Assembly (NCBI RefSeq): GCF_028613635.1
Contig: NZ_JAQRMY010000001.1
Span: forward strand, 601,778-665,777
Source: Devosia sp. ZB163
GTDB lineage: Bacteria; Pseudomonadota; Alphaproteobacteria; Rhizobiales; Devosiaceae
Reading direction: 5' to 3'
Length of the DNA: 64,000 nt
This document shows positions 25,199 through 34,173 of this stretch, in pieces; within the stretch, counting starts at the first letter, position 1, and each line of letters starts with the position of its first letter. The translations under genes and the position numbers were made by a program. The notes under the pieces are model-generated. The model saw only the letters and a program-made list of their open reading frames with translations, was not told where the DNA came from and did no database searches.

Positions 25199-26581
25199 AT
25201 GCTGATCAACGGCCCCGTGACGGCAATAGCTGTACTATCGATCCTGACGGCAATGCCGGTCGATGCGAGCGCGCAGTCGGCCACCTTGTACGAAAACGTA
25301 CGGATATTTGACGGGCATTCGCCGGCATTGAGCGCGCCAAGCAATGTGCTGGTCAGTGGCGGCAAGATCGCGACCATATCGCCTGCCCCGATCACGGCCC
25401 CCGATGCCCAGGTGATCGACGGGGATGGCAGGGTGCTCATGCCCGGCCTGATCGATGCGCATTGGCACGCCATGCTCATCCGCTCGACGCCGGAAGAGGG
25501 GCTCAACAACGACCTCGGCTACTCGACGCTGCTCGCGGCCGACGAAGCGCGGGCGACGCTGATGCGCGGCTTCACGACGGTGCGCGATCTCGGTGGCGCG
25601 AGCTTCTCGCTGAAGCGCGCGATCGACGAGGGGCTCGTTGTCGGACCCCGGATCTACCCCTCCGGGGCGATCGTCTCGGTCACCAGCGGCCACGGCGACT
25701 TCCGCCACCTGTACGAGTTGCCCCGCCGCGTCGGCGAGTTGAGCCGCATGGAGGAGCTGGGCATGGCCATGATCGCCGACAGCCCCGACGAGGTGCGGAT
25801 GCGGGTGCGCGAGCAGCTGATGCTGGGCGCCTCGCAGATCAAGCTCACGGCGGGCGGCGGCGTGGCCTCCCCGTTCAGCCCGATCGATGTCTCGACCTTC
25901 ACGCTCGATGAGCTGAAGGCGGCAGTCGAGGCCGCGGACAACTGGGGCACCTATGTCGCGGTGCACGCCTACACGGCCGCCGCCATCGAGCGGTCCATCG
26001 AGGCCGGTGTGAAAGTGATCGAGCACGGCCACCTGATGGCTGAGGCCGATGCCCGGCAGATGGCGGAGAAGGGGATCTGGCTCAGTACGCAGCCGTTCCT
26101 CCCCGGCTTCGAGGAAGGCATCCCGCTCTCGCCCGAGAGCCGGCGCAAGCTGATCGAGGTGATCGCCGGGACGGACCGGATCTACGGCTACGCCAAGAAA
26201 TACGGCATCAAGACCGCCTTCGGCACCGACATCCTGTTCTCGCCGGAAGCCGCCAAGACGCAGGGGCTGATGCTGACCTGGCTGACGCGCTGGTACACGC
26301 CCGCCGAAGCCCTCGCCATGGCGACCGGCTCGAACGGCGAACTGCTGCAGCTTTCGGGCCTGCGCAACCCCTATCCGGGCCGACTCGGCGTGGTCGAGGA
26401 GGGGGCGCTGGCCGACCTGCTGCTCGTCGACGGCGATCCGCTGGAGGATATCGACCTCATCGCCGATCCGACCAACTTCGTGGTGATCATGAAGGACGGC
26501 AGGATCGAGAAGAATACGCTCGCGCCTAGCGGGGCACACGGCGTAGGGCCATCGGTGACCGCCGGGCCACCACCTCCCTAG
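25199..26581 (+). CDS. Secreted metal-dependent amidohydrolase
   Basis: A 460-residue amidohydrolase with a Sec signal peptide (MLINGPVTAIAVLSI, cleavage near ASAQS). Metal-site residues are DAHWH (HxH), a likely carboxylated Lys in QIKLTAGGG, His in AVHAYT, His in IEHGHLM and Asp in FGTDILF. This set matches the Xaa-Pro/Xaa-Arg dipeptidase and imidazolonepropionase-like group of periplasmic hydrolases. The substrate is not predictable. It sits alone, convergent with cydX, and ends in a proline-rich tail. Confidence 0.83.
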   Translation: MLINGPVTAIAVLSILTAMPVDASAQSATLYENVRIFDGHSPALSAPSNVLVSGGKIATISPAPITAPDAQVIDGDGRVLMPGLIDAHWHAMLIRSTPEEGLNNDLGYSTLLAADEARATLMRGFTTVRDLGGASFSLKRAIDEGLVVGPRIYPSGAIVSVTSGHGDFRHLYELPRRVGELSRMEELGMAMIADSPDEVRMRVREQLMLGASQIKLTAGGGVASPFSPIDVSTFTLDELKAAVEAADNWGTYVAVHAYTAAAIERSIEAGVKVIEHGHLMAEADARQMAEKGIWLSTQPFLPGFEEGIPLSPESRRKLIEVIAGTDRIYGYAKKYGIKTAFGTDILFSPEAAKTQGLMLTWLTRWYTPAEALAMATGSNGELLQLSGLRNPYPGRLGVVEEGALADLLLVDGDPLEDIDLIADPTNFVVIMKDGRIEKNTLAPSGAHGVGPSVTAGPPPP

Positions 26582-26591
26582 TACCCTCCCC

Positions 26592-26726
26592 TCACGTCGG
26601 CTGGCTGTCCCCTTCGGGGTGCGGCTTGGCCTGTTCGGCTTCCTCGCGGAACTCGTACCACATGGCGTTGAGGATGCCGAAGGCGGCTGCGAGGCCGACG
26701 CCGAGGATCCAGGAAAAATACCACAT
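26592..26726 (-). CDS. cydX: Cytochrome bd oxidase small subunit CydX
   Basis: A 44-residue membrane microprotein. It begins MWYFSWILGVGLAAAFGILN, one transmembrane helix, followed by MWYEFREEAEQ and a hydrophilic tail. The MWYF-x-WILG start and an acidic residue right after the helix are diagnostic of CydX/YbgT, which stabilises the haem sites of the CydAB oxidase. The gene lies 10 bp downstream of cydB with AGGAG ten bases before the ATG. Confidence 0.93.
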   Translation of the reverse strand: MWYFSWILGVGLAAAFGILNAMWYEFREEAEQAKPHPEGDSQPT

Positions 26727-26736
26727 CGTTTGGCTC

Positions 26737-27885
26737 CTAGTAGGCGTTGGGATTGTTGTCGACGCTCTCGGCGGTGACCGGTCCGCGCATCACCCGGAAC
26801 ACCCAGGCGGTGTAGAGGAGGATGATCGGCAGGAAGAAGACGGTCGCGACCAGCATGGTGAAGAGCGTCAGGTGGCTCGACGACGAGTCCCACAGGGTGA
26901 GGCTCACGTTCGGATCAACCGAGGAGGGCAGGAGGAAGGGAAACAGCGTCAGCCCGGCCGTGGTGATGATGCCGAAGATGGCGACGCTCGAGCCCAGGAT
27001 CGGCGCGAGCCTGGCGCGTGCGCCAAGTCCCCACCATGCGATGAAGCTGCCGACGATGGAGAGGAGCGGTATGGCGAACATCCACGGGAACAGCCCGTAG
27101 TTCGCGCGCCAGGCCCCGGCCTCGAAGACCACGGTCTTGTTGAGCGGGTTGGATGGCCCGAACACGTCCTGGACGCTGGTCACGCGATAGCCGTTGAGGA
27201 CATAGAGCGCGAACACGCCGCCGAGCGCGAACAGCACGATGGTCGCGAGCGCCGCCCAGCGTCCGTAGTTGCGGGCCCGCTCGGCCATCTCGCCTTCGGT
27301 GCGCGCGGCGATGACCGTCGCGCCCTGCGTCACCAGCATCGCGAGGCTCACCAGCCCGGCCAGCAGCGCGAAGGGCGTGAGGAGGAGGAAGAAGTTGCCC
27401 TCGTAGGTCGTCCTCAGGGTGTCGTCGAGCCGGAAGGGCGCGCCGAGGAACAGGTTGCCTACCGCCACGCCGAAGACCAGCGACGGCACGAAGCCGCCGA
27501 TGAACAGCGCCCAGTCCCAGGTCGCCCGCCAGCGCGGATCGGCCAGCTTGCTGCGATACTTGAAACCGACCGGCCTGAGGATGAGCGCGAGCAGGATCGC
27601 GATCATCGCGACATAGAAGCCGGAAAAGCTCACCGCATAGAGCGGCGGGAAGGCCGCGAAGATGGCGGCGCCACCGAGGATCAGCCAGACCTGATTGCCC
27701 TCCCAGGTCGGTCCGGCGAGGTTGAGCAGTATGCGCCGCTCCTCGTCGGTCCGGGCGACGAAAGGCAGGAGCGTGCCGATGCCCAGGTCGCGTCCGCCCA
27801 TGATGGCGAAGCCGATGAGCAGGATGCCGAGCAGGGCCCACCAGATGAGGCGCACCGCTTCGTAGTCGAGAGGGATCGAACTCAT
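26737..27885 (-). CDS. cydB: Cytochrome bd ubiquinol oxidase subunit II
   Basis: A 382-residue membrane protein with about nine helices. It starts PLDYEAVRLIWWALLGILL, has GNQVWLILGGAAIFAAFPP (third conserved block) and ends WVFRVMRGPVTAE, all typical of CydB. It forms the heterodimer with CydA that reduces oxygen to water at high affinity. It lies 12 bases downstream of cydA. Confidence 0.97.
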   Translation of the reverse strand: MSSIPLDYEAVRLIWWALLGILLIGFAIMGGRDLGIGTLLPFVARTDEERRILLNLAGPTWEGNQVWLILGGAAIFAAFPPLYAVSFSGFYVAMIAILLALILRPVGFKYRSKLADPRWRATWDWALFIGGFVPSLVFGVAVGNLFLGAPFRLDDTLRTTYEGNFFLLLTPFALLAGLVSLAMLVTQGATVIAARTEGEMAERARNYGRWAALATIVLFALGGVFALYVLNGYRVTSVQDVFGPSNPLNKTVVFEAGAWRANYGLFPWMFAIPLLSIVGSFIAWWGLGARARLAPILGSSVAIFGIITTAGLTLFPFLLPSSVDPNVSLTLWDSSSSHLTLFTMLVATVFFLPIILLYTAWVFRVMRGPVTAESVDNNPNAY

Positions 27886-27897
27886 TTGGCTTGCTCC

Positions 27898-29478
27898 TTA
27901 GCCGGCCTTGACGGCGGTGACGGGCTCGACCGGAGCGCTCGGGGGTGGCTCTCCGAAGGAGAAGCGGTCGGAGGGCCCGGCCTTGATCGTCTTCACCATC
28001 AGGAAGAGCTCGACCACGATCAGCGCGGTGTAGAGCGCGACGAAGAAGGTGAGCGAGATGACGAGGTCGGAGACCTTCAGCCCGGACGCGGCATAGAAGG
28101 TCGGCAGTACGCCTTCCACCACCCAGGGTTGCCGGCCGTACTCGGCGACCAGCCAGCCCAGCTCGATCGCGATCCAGGGCAGCGGCAGGGCGGCAACCGC
28201 GACCCAGAGCAGCCAGCGCGGCTTCTCGATTTTGCGGACGGCCGACCTGTAGAACCACAGCGCGAAGAAGCCGATGAAGAACAGGCCGCAGGCCACCATG
28301 ATGCGGAAGCTCCAGAAGAGCGGCCACACATCGGGCACCGTGTCGAGCGCTGCCTGGGTGATCTCCTCGCCGGTCGCGTTCTCGACGTCCGGGCGGTACT
28401 TCTTGACCAGGAGGGCATAGCCCAGATCCTGCTGCCGCTTGTCGAACTCGGCCCGCGCCACGAGGTCCTCCGGATCGGCCTTGATCGCCTGCAGCGACTT
28501 GTAGGCCTCGATGCCGTTGGCGATGCGGAGCGCCGCGTGTTCGGTGAGTTCGGTGATGCCGGGCAGGTCGCGGTCGAACGAGCGGGTCGTGATGATGCCG
28601 AGCACCCACGGGATCTTCACCTCGAACTCAGGACGGCCGTCCGCGCCCGGGATGGCGAACAGCGTCAGCCCGGCCGGGGCCGGCTCGGTGTGATACATCG
28701 CCTCCATCGCGGCGATCTTCATCTTCTGGTGCTCGGTCGCGACATAGCCCGACTCGTCACCGAGGACGACCACCGACAGCGCCGAAGCGAGGCCGAAGCT
28801 CGCTGCAACGACGATGGAGCGCTTGGCGAGCTCGATGTGCCGGCCGCGCAGCAGGTAGAAGGCGCTGACGCCGAGCACGAACACCGCGCCGCACACGTAG
28901 CCGGCCGAAACCGTGTGGACGAACTTCGCCTGCGCCACGGAGTTGAAGACCACCTCCATGAAGTTGGTGATCTCCATGCGCATGGTGTCCGGATTGAAGC
29001 GTGCGCCGACCGGGTTTTGCATCCAGCCGTTGGCGACGAGGATCCAGAGCGCCGAGAAGTTGGCGCCGAACGCGACGGCCCAGGTCACGATCAGGTGGGT
29101 CACCGGCTTGAGCCGGTCCCAGCCGAAGAAGAACAGGCCAATCAGCGTCGCCTCGAGGAAGAAGGCCATCAGCCCTTCCATGGCGAGCGGCGCGCCGAAC
29201 ACGTCGCCGACATAGTGGCTGTAGTAGCTCCAGTTCATGCCGAACTGGAATTCCATGACGATGCCGGTGGCGACGCCCATGGCGAAATTGATGCCGAAAA
29301 GCGTGCCCCAGAAGATCGTCGCCTTGCGCCAAACCTGGCGCCCGGTCATGACGTACACGCTCTCCATGATGGCCATGATGAAGCTGAGGCCGATCGTGAG
29401 GGGCACGAACAGGAAGTGATACATCGCGGTCGCAGCGAACTGGATGCGCGACAGATCGACGACGAGGGGATCGACCAT
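27898..29478 (-). CDS. cydA: Cytochrome bd ubiquinol oxidase subunit I
   Basis: A 526-residue haem-bearing subunit. MYHFLFVPLTIGLS holds the first haem-ligand His (about residue 21), KFVHTVSAGYV the second, and FRIMVACG a late Met ligand. GRQPWVVEGVLPT is the conserved C-terminal signature. The length, near 520, suggests the long Q-loop form. A perfect FNR box lies 66 bp upstream of the start, implying low-oxygen induction. Confidence 0.97.
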   Translation of the reverse strand: MVDPLVVDLSRIQFAATAMYHFLFVPLTIGLSFIMAIMESVYVMTGRQVWRKATIFWGTLFGINFAMGVATGIVMEFQFGMNWSYYSHYVGDVFGAPLAMEGLMAFFLEATLIGLFFFGWDRLKPVTHLIVTWAVAFGANFSALWILVANGWMQNPVGARFNPDTMRMEITNFMEVVFNSVAQAKFVHTVSAGYVCGAVFVLGVSAFYLLRGRHIELAKRSIVVAASFGLASALSVVVLGDESGYVATEHQKMKIAAMEAMYHTEPAPAGLTLFAIPGADGRPEFEVKIPWVLGIITTRSFDRDLPGITELTEHAALRIANGIEAYKSLQAIKADPEDLVARAEFDKRQQDLGYALLVKKYRPDVENATGEEITQAALDTVPDVWPLFWSFRIMVACGLFFIGFFALWFYRSAVRKIEKPRWLLWVAVAALPLPWIAIELGWLVAEYGRQPWVVEGVLPTFYAASGLKVSDLVISLTFFVALYTALIVVELFLMVKTIKAGPSDRFSFGEPPPSAPVEPVTAVKAG

Positions 29479-29543
29479 GGAAGGGCGCCTTCATGTTGGC
29501 CGGCCAGCGCCGGCGGCCTCGGCTGCACTGGCGTCGCAGCCCC

Positions 29544-29557
29544 TTGATCCAGATCAA
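29544..29557. promoter_or_regulatory. FNR/FixK-type box between divergent cydA and cydD
   Basis: TTGATCCAGATCAA matches the FNR/Anr/FixK consensus TTGAT-N4-ATCAA exactly and sits inside the 16-bp CTTGATCCAGATCAAG palindrome. It lies between cydA (minus) and cydD (plus), so one site may serve both. Confidence 0.85.
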
Positions 29558-29610
29558 GGTAACCTCACCTGAGTATAGTGCAAACAGCGTCGGGTTCATC
29601 CGGTAACGCA

Positions 29611-31350
29611 ATGGACGATAAGGCTAAAATTGTCGCACATGGCCGCTGGCTGAGCCGGCTCGGGGCCGCGCAGGGGCCGTTGCGCGCCGCTGTCGTGGTG
29701 CTGCCGCTGCTGTCGGGTGCGCTGCTGTTGGCGCAGGCTGCCATCCTTGCTTCGGTGCTGCACCGGGCGATCGTCGAAGGCGTGCCGCTCGCCGATCTCG
29801 CCGGCTCCGTGCTGGCACTGGGTGCGCTGATCGTCGTGCGCGTCTGTCTCTCCGCAGCAGGCGAACAGGCCGGCGTCGAATTTTCCGAGAGGATCAAGGC
29901 GGGCCTGCGCGGGCGGATGTTCAAAGGGCTGATGGCGCGCCCGCCGACCTGGACGGCTGCACGCAGCACCGGCGCGCTCTCGAGCTCGCTGGTCGAGCAG
30001 GTCGAGGCGCTGGACGGCTATTTCGCCCGCTACCTGCCCGCCATGGTGCAGGCGGCGATCCTGCCGCTTGCCTTTGCGATTGTGATCCTGCCCGTCGACT
30101 GGGTCGTCGGGCTCCTCTTTTTCATCAGCGCACCGCTGATCCCGCTGTTCATGGCGCTGGTCGGCTGGGGCGCGGAGGCGGCGAGCCGCTCGCAGGCAGG
30201 AGCGCTCAATCGTCTCAGCGCCCGCTTCGCCGACCGGCTGCGCGGGCTGACGACGCTGATGCTGTTCGGCGGTGCCGCGCGCGAGACCGCTGCGGTCCGC
30301 ACGGCCTCGGAGGAACTGCGTCAGCGCACGATGCGCGTCATGCGCATCGCCTTCCTCAGCTCTGCCGTGCTCGAATTCTTCGCTGCCCTCGGTGTCGCCG
30401 GCGTCGCGCTCTATGTCGGGCTGACCCTCCTCGACCTCGTGTCGGTACGGGGCGGGGTGGAGCTGACGCTGTGGGCCGGCATGTTCTGCCTGCTGATGGC
30501 GCCCGAGGTCTACCAGCCGCTACGCCTGCTTGCCGCGCACTACCACGATCGCGCCGCGGCGCGGGCCGCCGTCGCCGAGATCGCTGCCGAACTTGACGGG
30601 CTGCCCGATGAGGTCGAGCAGTCGCGTTCGGCAGCTGTCGCCACCCACGAGGGGGCCGCCCGGCTCGAGCTGGCGCAACTGGAGCTGCTCACGCCGGCCG
30701 ATCGCCCGCTGCTGGCCGGGGCCGATCTCACCGTTGTTCCCGGCGAGCGCGTCGCCATCCTCGGGGCGAGCGGCATCGGCAAGTCGACACTGCTCGAGGC
30801 CATTGCCGGCCTCAGGCCGTTCGGCGGCGAGATCCGCATCGATGGCGTGCCGGTCGGCCAGTTCGCCGAGGCGGACCTGCGCCGGCGCGTCGCCGTTCTG
30901 GGCCAGCGTCCGCGCCTGTTCGTCGGCAGCATTGCCGACAACATCCGGCTCGGCCGGCGCGACGCCGACCATGCCGCGGTGCGGCTCGCGGGGCAGCGCG
31001 CCCATGTCACCGACTTTGCCGATGCGCTCCCCGAAGGCCTCGCGACCCGGCTGGGCGAGGACGGGATCGGGCTGTCCGGCGGGGAGGTGCAGCGCGTCGC
31101 CCTGGCACGCATCTACCTGCGTGACCCCGGGCTGATCCTCCTCGACGAGCCGACTGCGCACCTCGATGCCGACACCGAGGCGGCTGTGCTCGACGACCTG
31201 ATCGCCTTCGCGGCGGGGCGGACGCTGCTGGTCGTTACCCACTCGCAGGCCGTCGCGGCGCGGATGGACCACGTCTTCCGCATTGCCGGCGGCGGGCTGC
31301 TGCCCGCGCCCAAGCCGCCGGTGGCCGCGCGCAAGGCAGGTGCAGCATGA
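29611..31350 (+). CDS. cydD: Thiol reductant ABC exporter subunit CydD
   Basis: A 579-residue half-transporter with an N-terminal six-helix membrane domain and a C-terminal ATPase: Walker A GASGIGKST, signature LSGGEVQRVALARI, Walker B LILLDEPTAHLD, switch His in VVTHSQ. CydDC exports cysteine/glutathione and is needed to assemble cytochrome bd. The ATG at 29611 was preferred to an upstream frame start that overlaps the promoter. It overlaps cydC by ATGA. Confidence 0.95.
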   Translation: MDDKAKIVAHGRWLSRLGAAQGPLRAAVVVLPLLSGALLLAQAAILASVLHRAIVEGVPLADLAGSVLALGALIVVRVCLSAAGEQAGVEFSERIKAGLRGRMFKGLMARPPTWTAARSTGALSSSLVEQVEALDGYFARYLPAMVQAAILPLAFAIVILPVDWVVGLLFFISAPLIPLFMALVGWGAEAASRSQAGALNRLSARFADRLRGLTTLMLFGGAARETAAVRTASEELRQRTMRVMRIAFLSSAVLEFFAALGVAGVALYVGLTLLDLVSVRGGVELTLWAGMFCLLMAPEVYQPLRLLAAHYHDRAAARAAVAEIAAELDGLPDEVEQSRSAAVATHEGAARLELAQLELLTPADRPLLAGADLTVVPGERVAILGASGIGKSTLLEAIAGLRPFGGEIRIDGVPVGQFAEADLRRRVAVLGQRPRLFVGSIADNIRLGRRDADHAAVRLAGQRAHVTDFADALPEGLATRLGEDGIGLSGGEVQRVALARIYLRDPGLILLDEPTAHLDADTEAAVLDDLIAFAAGRTLLVVTHSQAVAARMDHVFRIAGGGLLPAPKPPVAARKAGAA

Positions 31351-33011
31351 AAGCTCTCCTCGCATTCGCCCCGCTGTTCGGCCGGCTGAAGGGCGCGCTC
31401 GCCCTGACCCTGCTGCTCTCGCTGGTCACCGTCGCGGCCGGTATCGGATTGCTCGGACTCGCCGGCTGGTTCCTCACCGCTGCCGCCCTCAGCGCGGCCG
31501 GCGCCGCCTTCAACCTGTTCGGGCCGTCGGCCGGGGTGCGCGGCCTTTCCTTCGTCCGCATCCTGTCGCGCTATGGCGAAAAGCTGAGCGGGCACGACGC
31601 GACGCTCCGGCTGCTCTCCGACCTCAGGACCTGGCTGTTCGAGAAGCTGTTCCCGCTAGCGCCGCTCGGGCGGCGGTTCGGCCGCGGCGACCTCGTGAGC
31701 CGGCTGCTATCGGATGTCGAGGCGCTGGATACGGTCTTCCTCGTGGCGCTCGGACCGATCAGCACGGCGCTGCTGGCCGGGCTCGCCATGACCACGGTCC
31801 TCGCCTTCTTCCTGCCGGGCGCGGCACTCGTCTACGGGCTTATCGTTATTGCCGCGGCCCTCCTCGTTCCCGCCGGACTGGTGCTGGCGGCGAAGCGGAC
31901 GGGGACCGAGGTGGTGGCCGCGACTGCCGCCCTCCGCCAATCGGTGCTCGACGGCGTCGAGGGCCACCAGGATCTCGTGCTCTTCGGGGCGCGCGACGCG
32001 GCCGAGGCGGAGACGGCCCGGGCCGCGGCGCGGCTCGGGGCGGCCAGGCGCCGGCTGGGTCAGCAGGCAGCGATTGCTGCGGGACTGGTCCAGGTCCTCA
32101 GCGGCACGGCGCTCGTCAGCACCTTGTTCTTCGGGCTGGCTGCGCTGGGGGCAGGGCAGATCGACGGACCGCTGCTCGCAGGGCTCCTTCTCGCCGTCAT
32201 CGCCAGCTTCGAAGCCTCCGCCATGCTGGTGCGGAGCGCGGCGCGCCTCGCTGGCGCGGCGGCAGCGGCGGGGCGGCTCGAGGCGATCACCTCCTCGGCG
32301 CCGGCCATCAGCACCCCCGCCAACCCGCGGCCGCTCCCGCCCGGCAACGAGCTGCGCTTCGAGGGCGTGCGGTTCGGCTACGATCCGGAGCACCCGGTGC
32401 TCGATGGCCTGAGCTTTTCCGTGCGCGAGGGCGAGTGCGTGGCGATCATCGGCCCGAGCGGCGCCGGCAAGTCGACCATTGCGCAGCTGGCGCTTCGCCT
32501 CCTCGATCCCGATGCCGGAACGGTGCGCATCGGCGGCGCCGATATCGCCGAGGTCTCTCCGGCGGCGCTGCACGCCCGTGTCGCGCTCATGACGCAGGAT
32601 GCGCCGGTCTTTCTCGATACCATCCGCGCCAACCTGCTGATCGGGCGCCCCGGTGCGGACGACGCGGATTTGTGGCGGGTGCTCGATGCCGTGCGGCTGG
32701 GCGACCATGTGCGGAGCCTCCCCGATGGCCTCGATACGGTTGCCGGCGAGGCCGGGCGGACCCTCTCGGCCGGTCAGGCCCGTCGCATCTGTCTGGCCCG
32801 CACCCTGCTGTCGGATGCCCGCATCGTCGTCTTCGACGAGCCGACCAGCGGACTCGATGCCGAAACCGAGTCGGCTTTCCTCGCCGACCTGCCGGAGCTG
32901 ACGCGCGGCCGCACCGCCATCGTCATCACCCATGCCGTCATCCCCGCCGCCTTCGACCGGGTGCTCGAACTGCGCGCCGGCGAACTGGCTGAACAACGGG
33001 GCCGGGCCTGA
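31347..33011 (+). CDS. cydC: Thiol reductant ABC exporter subunit CydC
   Basis: A 554-residue partner of CydD. It begins MKALLAFAPLFGRLKGALAL, has the membrane domain to about residue 310, then Walker A GPSGAGKST, signature variant LSAGQARRICLARTL (Ala in place of the first Gly), and Walker B IVVFDEPTSGLD. The heterodimer sits in the inner membrane. A hairpin follows the stop. Confidence 0.95.
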   Translation: MKALLAFAPLFGRLKGALALTLLLSLVTVAAGIGLLGLAGWFLTAAALSAAGAAFNLFGPSAGVRGLSFVRILSRYGEKLSGHDATLRLLSDLRTWLFEKLFPLAPLGRRFGRGDLVSRLLSDVEALDTVFLVALGPISTALLAGLAMTTVLAFFLPGAALVYGLIVIAAALLVPAGLVLAAKRTGTEVVAATAALRQSVLDGVEGHQDLVLFGARDAAEAETARAAARLGAARRRLGQQAAIAAGLVQVLSGTALVSTLFFGLAALGAGQIDGPLLAGLLLAVIASFEASAMLVRSAARLAGAAAAAGRLEAITSSAPAISTPANPRPLPPGNELRFEGVRFGYDPEHPVLDGLSFSVREGECVAIIGPSGAGKSTIAQLALRLLDPDAGTVRIGGADIAEVSPAALHARVALMTQDAPVFLDTIRANLLIGRPGADDADLWRVLDAVRLGDHVRSLPDGLDTVAGEAGRTLSAGQARRICLARTLLSDARIVVFDEPTSGLDAETESAFLADLPELTRGRTAIVITHAVIPAAFDRVLELRAGELAEQRGRA

Positions 33012-33012
33012 A

Positions 33013-33045
33013 ATGCAAAAGCCGGGCATTGGGCCCGGCTTGCAT
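33013..33045. terminator. Hairpin after cydC
   Basis: AAGCCGGGC/GCCCGGCTT (33019-33027 with 33033-33041) extended by ATGCAA/TTGCAT. It lies 3' of cydC and 3' of the minus-strand microprotein gene, so it may stop transcription from both sides. Confidence 0.6.
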
Positions 33046-33077
33046 CACATGTGGTGAACTCTCGGGCGCCTTGCGCC

Positions 33078-33191
33078 TCAGTTGCTGTCGGGCGGACGGC
33101 CGGCGCGGTGATGTCCCCAGGCCAGCGTCACGGCGAGGATGAGGAAAGCGGCAGTGACGGCAGTCACGACGATGATGGCATCAGGCGGCAT
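33078..33191 (-). CDS. 37-residue single-helix membrane microprotein
   Basis: Too short for ordinary gene calling but well formed. The ATG is preceded by AAAGGGAG, seven bases away. The product starts MPPDAIIVVTAVTAAFLILA, has one transmembrane helix (about residues 5-25), then a WGHHRAGRPPDSN tail. An FNR-like box lies 54 bp upstream of the start. No family is recognised; placement beside cyd genes suggests a respiratory or low-oxygen role, which is inference. Confidence 0.6.
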   Translation of the reverse strand: MPPDAIIVVTAVTAAFLILAVTLAWGHHRAGRPPDSN

Positions 33192-33244
33192 GGGTATCTC
33201 CCTTTCGTGCGGGACGACATCACCATGCCTGAGCGTTCCAGATC

Positions 33245-33258
33245 TTGATCTGGGTCAA
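33245..33258. promoter_or_regulatory. FNR-like box before the microprotein gene
   Basis: TTGATCTGGGTCAA matches TTGAT-N4-ATCAA except one base in the right half. It overlaps the last codons of the L,D-transpeptidase gene and lies 54 bp upstream of the microprotein start at 33191 on the minus strand. Confidence 0.6.
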
Positions 33259-33968
33259 GCTCTGACAATGACCTTGGTGCCAACGGGCACGCGGTTGTAG
33301 AGGTCAATAATATCCTGGTTGATCAGCCGGATACAGCCGGACGACACGCTCTGGCCGATCGAATAGGGCTCGATCGTACCGTGCAGCCGGAAATGCGTGT
33401 CCTTGCCGTTGCGGTAGAGATAGAGCGCCCGCGCCCCGAGCGGGTTCTTGATCCCGCCCTCCATACCGGCTGCGACCGGGCCGTAGCGTTCGGGCTGGGT
33501 CTTGATCATGTTGGCGGTCGGCGTCCAGCGCGGCCATGCAGCCTTGCGCGAGATGGTCGCCGTGCCTCTGAAATTGAGCCCTTCATCGCGGCCGACGCCC
33601 ACTCCGTAGCGCATGGCCCGTCCGCCCTGCTGCACGTAGTAGAGGAAGCGATCGGTCGTGTTGACGACGATCGTGCCCGCCCGCTCCGGCCCGTTATAGG
33701 CGACTTCCTGCCGCCAGTACTGCTCGGGAATGCGGCGGATGTCGATGCCGGGGACGGGGTATTGCTCGTCCACCTTCATCGAATAGTAGCTCGCCCATGG
33801 CTCGGCGACGTGGATCACGGTGGCAAGGTTGAACCTGTCCCTTCCGGTGGAAGAGCAGGCACTGAGCGCCATGGCGGCGCCTCCGGCGAGGAACAAGCGG
33901 CGGCTGGTCAATGTGATCTCGCGAGTGGCTATTGGAAACGAAGCATCAACCAACAAATCCGGGACCAC
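33255..33968 (-). CDS. L,D-transpeptidase (YkuD/ErfK family)
   Basis: A 237-residue cell-wall enzyme. TSRRLFLAGGAAMALSACS is a twin-arginine plus lipobox signal, so the mature protein is probably a lipoprotein. The YkuD catalytic segment is FRLHGTIEPYSIG followed by SSGCIRL, with the active-site Cys and the paired His. It would form 3-3 cross-links in peptidoglycan or attach proteins to it. The exact start within the first 20 codons is uncertain. Confidence 0.9.
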   Translation of the reverse strand: MVPDLLVDASFPIATREITLTSRRLFLAGGAAMALSACSSTGRDRFNLATVIHVAEPWASYYSMKVDEQYPVPGIDIRRIPEQYWRQEVAYNGPERAGTIVVNTTDRFLYYVQQGGRAMRYGVGVGRDEGLNFRGTATISRKAAWPRWTPTANMIKTQPERYGPVAAGMEGGIKNPLGARALYLYRNGKDTHFRLHGTIEPYSIGQSVSSGCIRLINQDIIDLYNRVPVGTKVIVRA

Positions 33969-34173
33969 TTTGTCGAGTGCGGGCGAGCCACATCCGCAGC
34001 GGAATCCGATTCACGAAATCGTGGGCAACGCCTCGGGAACCTTCGGCAAAGTCCCCTCGACTGCCGCGATGGAGCGCAATTGGCGCAAGTTCGACGCCGG
34101 TCGTTAAGCCTGTCGCATCTTGCCGCCTCTACGCTTGTTCCCGGCGCCTCACAGCGAACCTGACGGTGCCGGC

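Noticed and set aside
26626-29547. 973-codon plus-strand frame opposite cydA, cydB and cydX
   Set aside because: It is an antisense shadow of GC-rich genes; its product is a low-complexity Arg/Gly/Asp/Glu/His-rich sequence and the sense genes are unmistakable.
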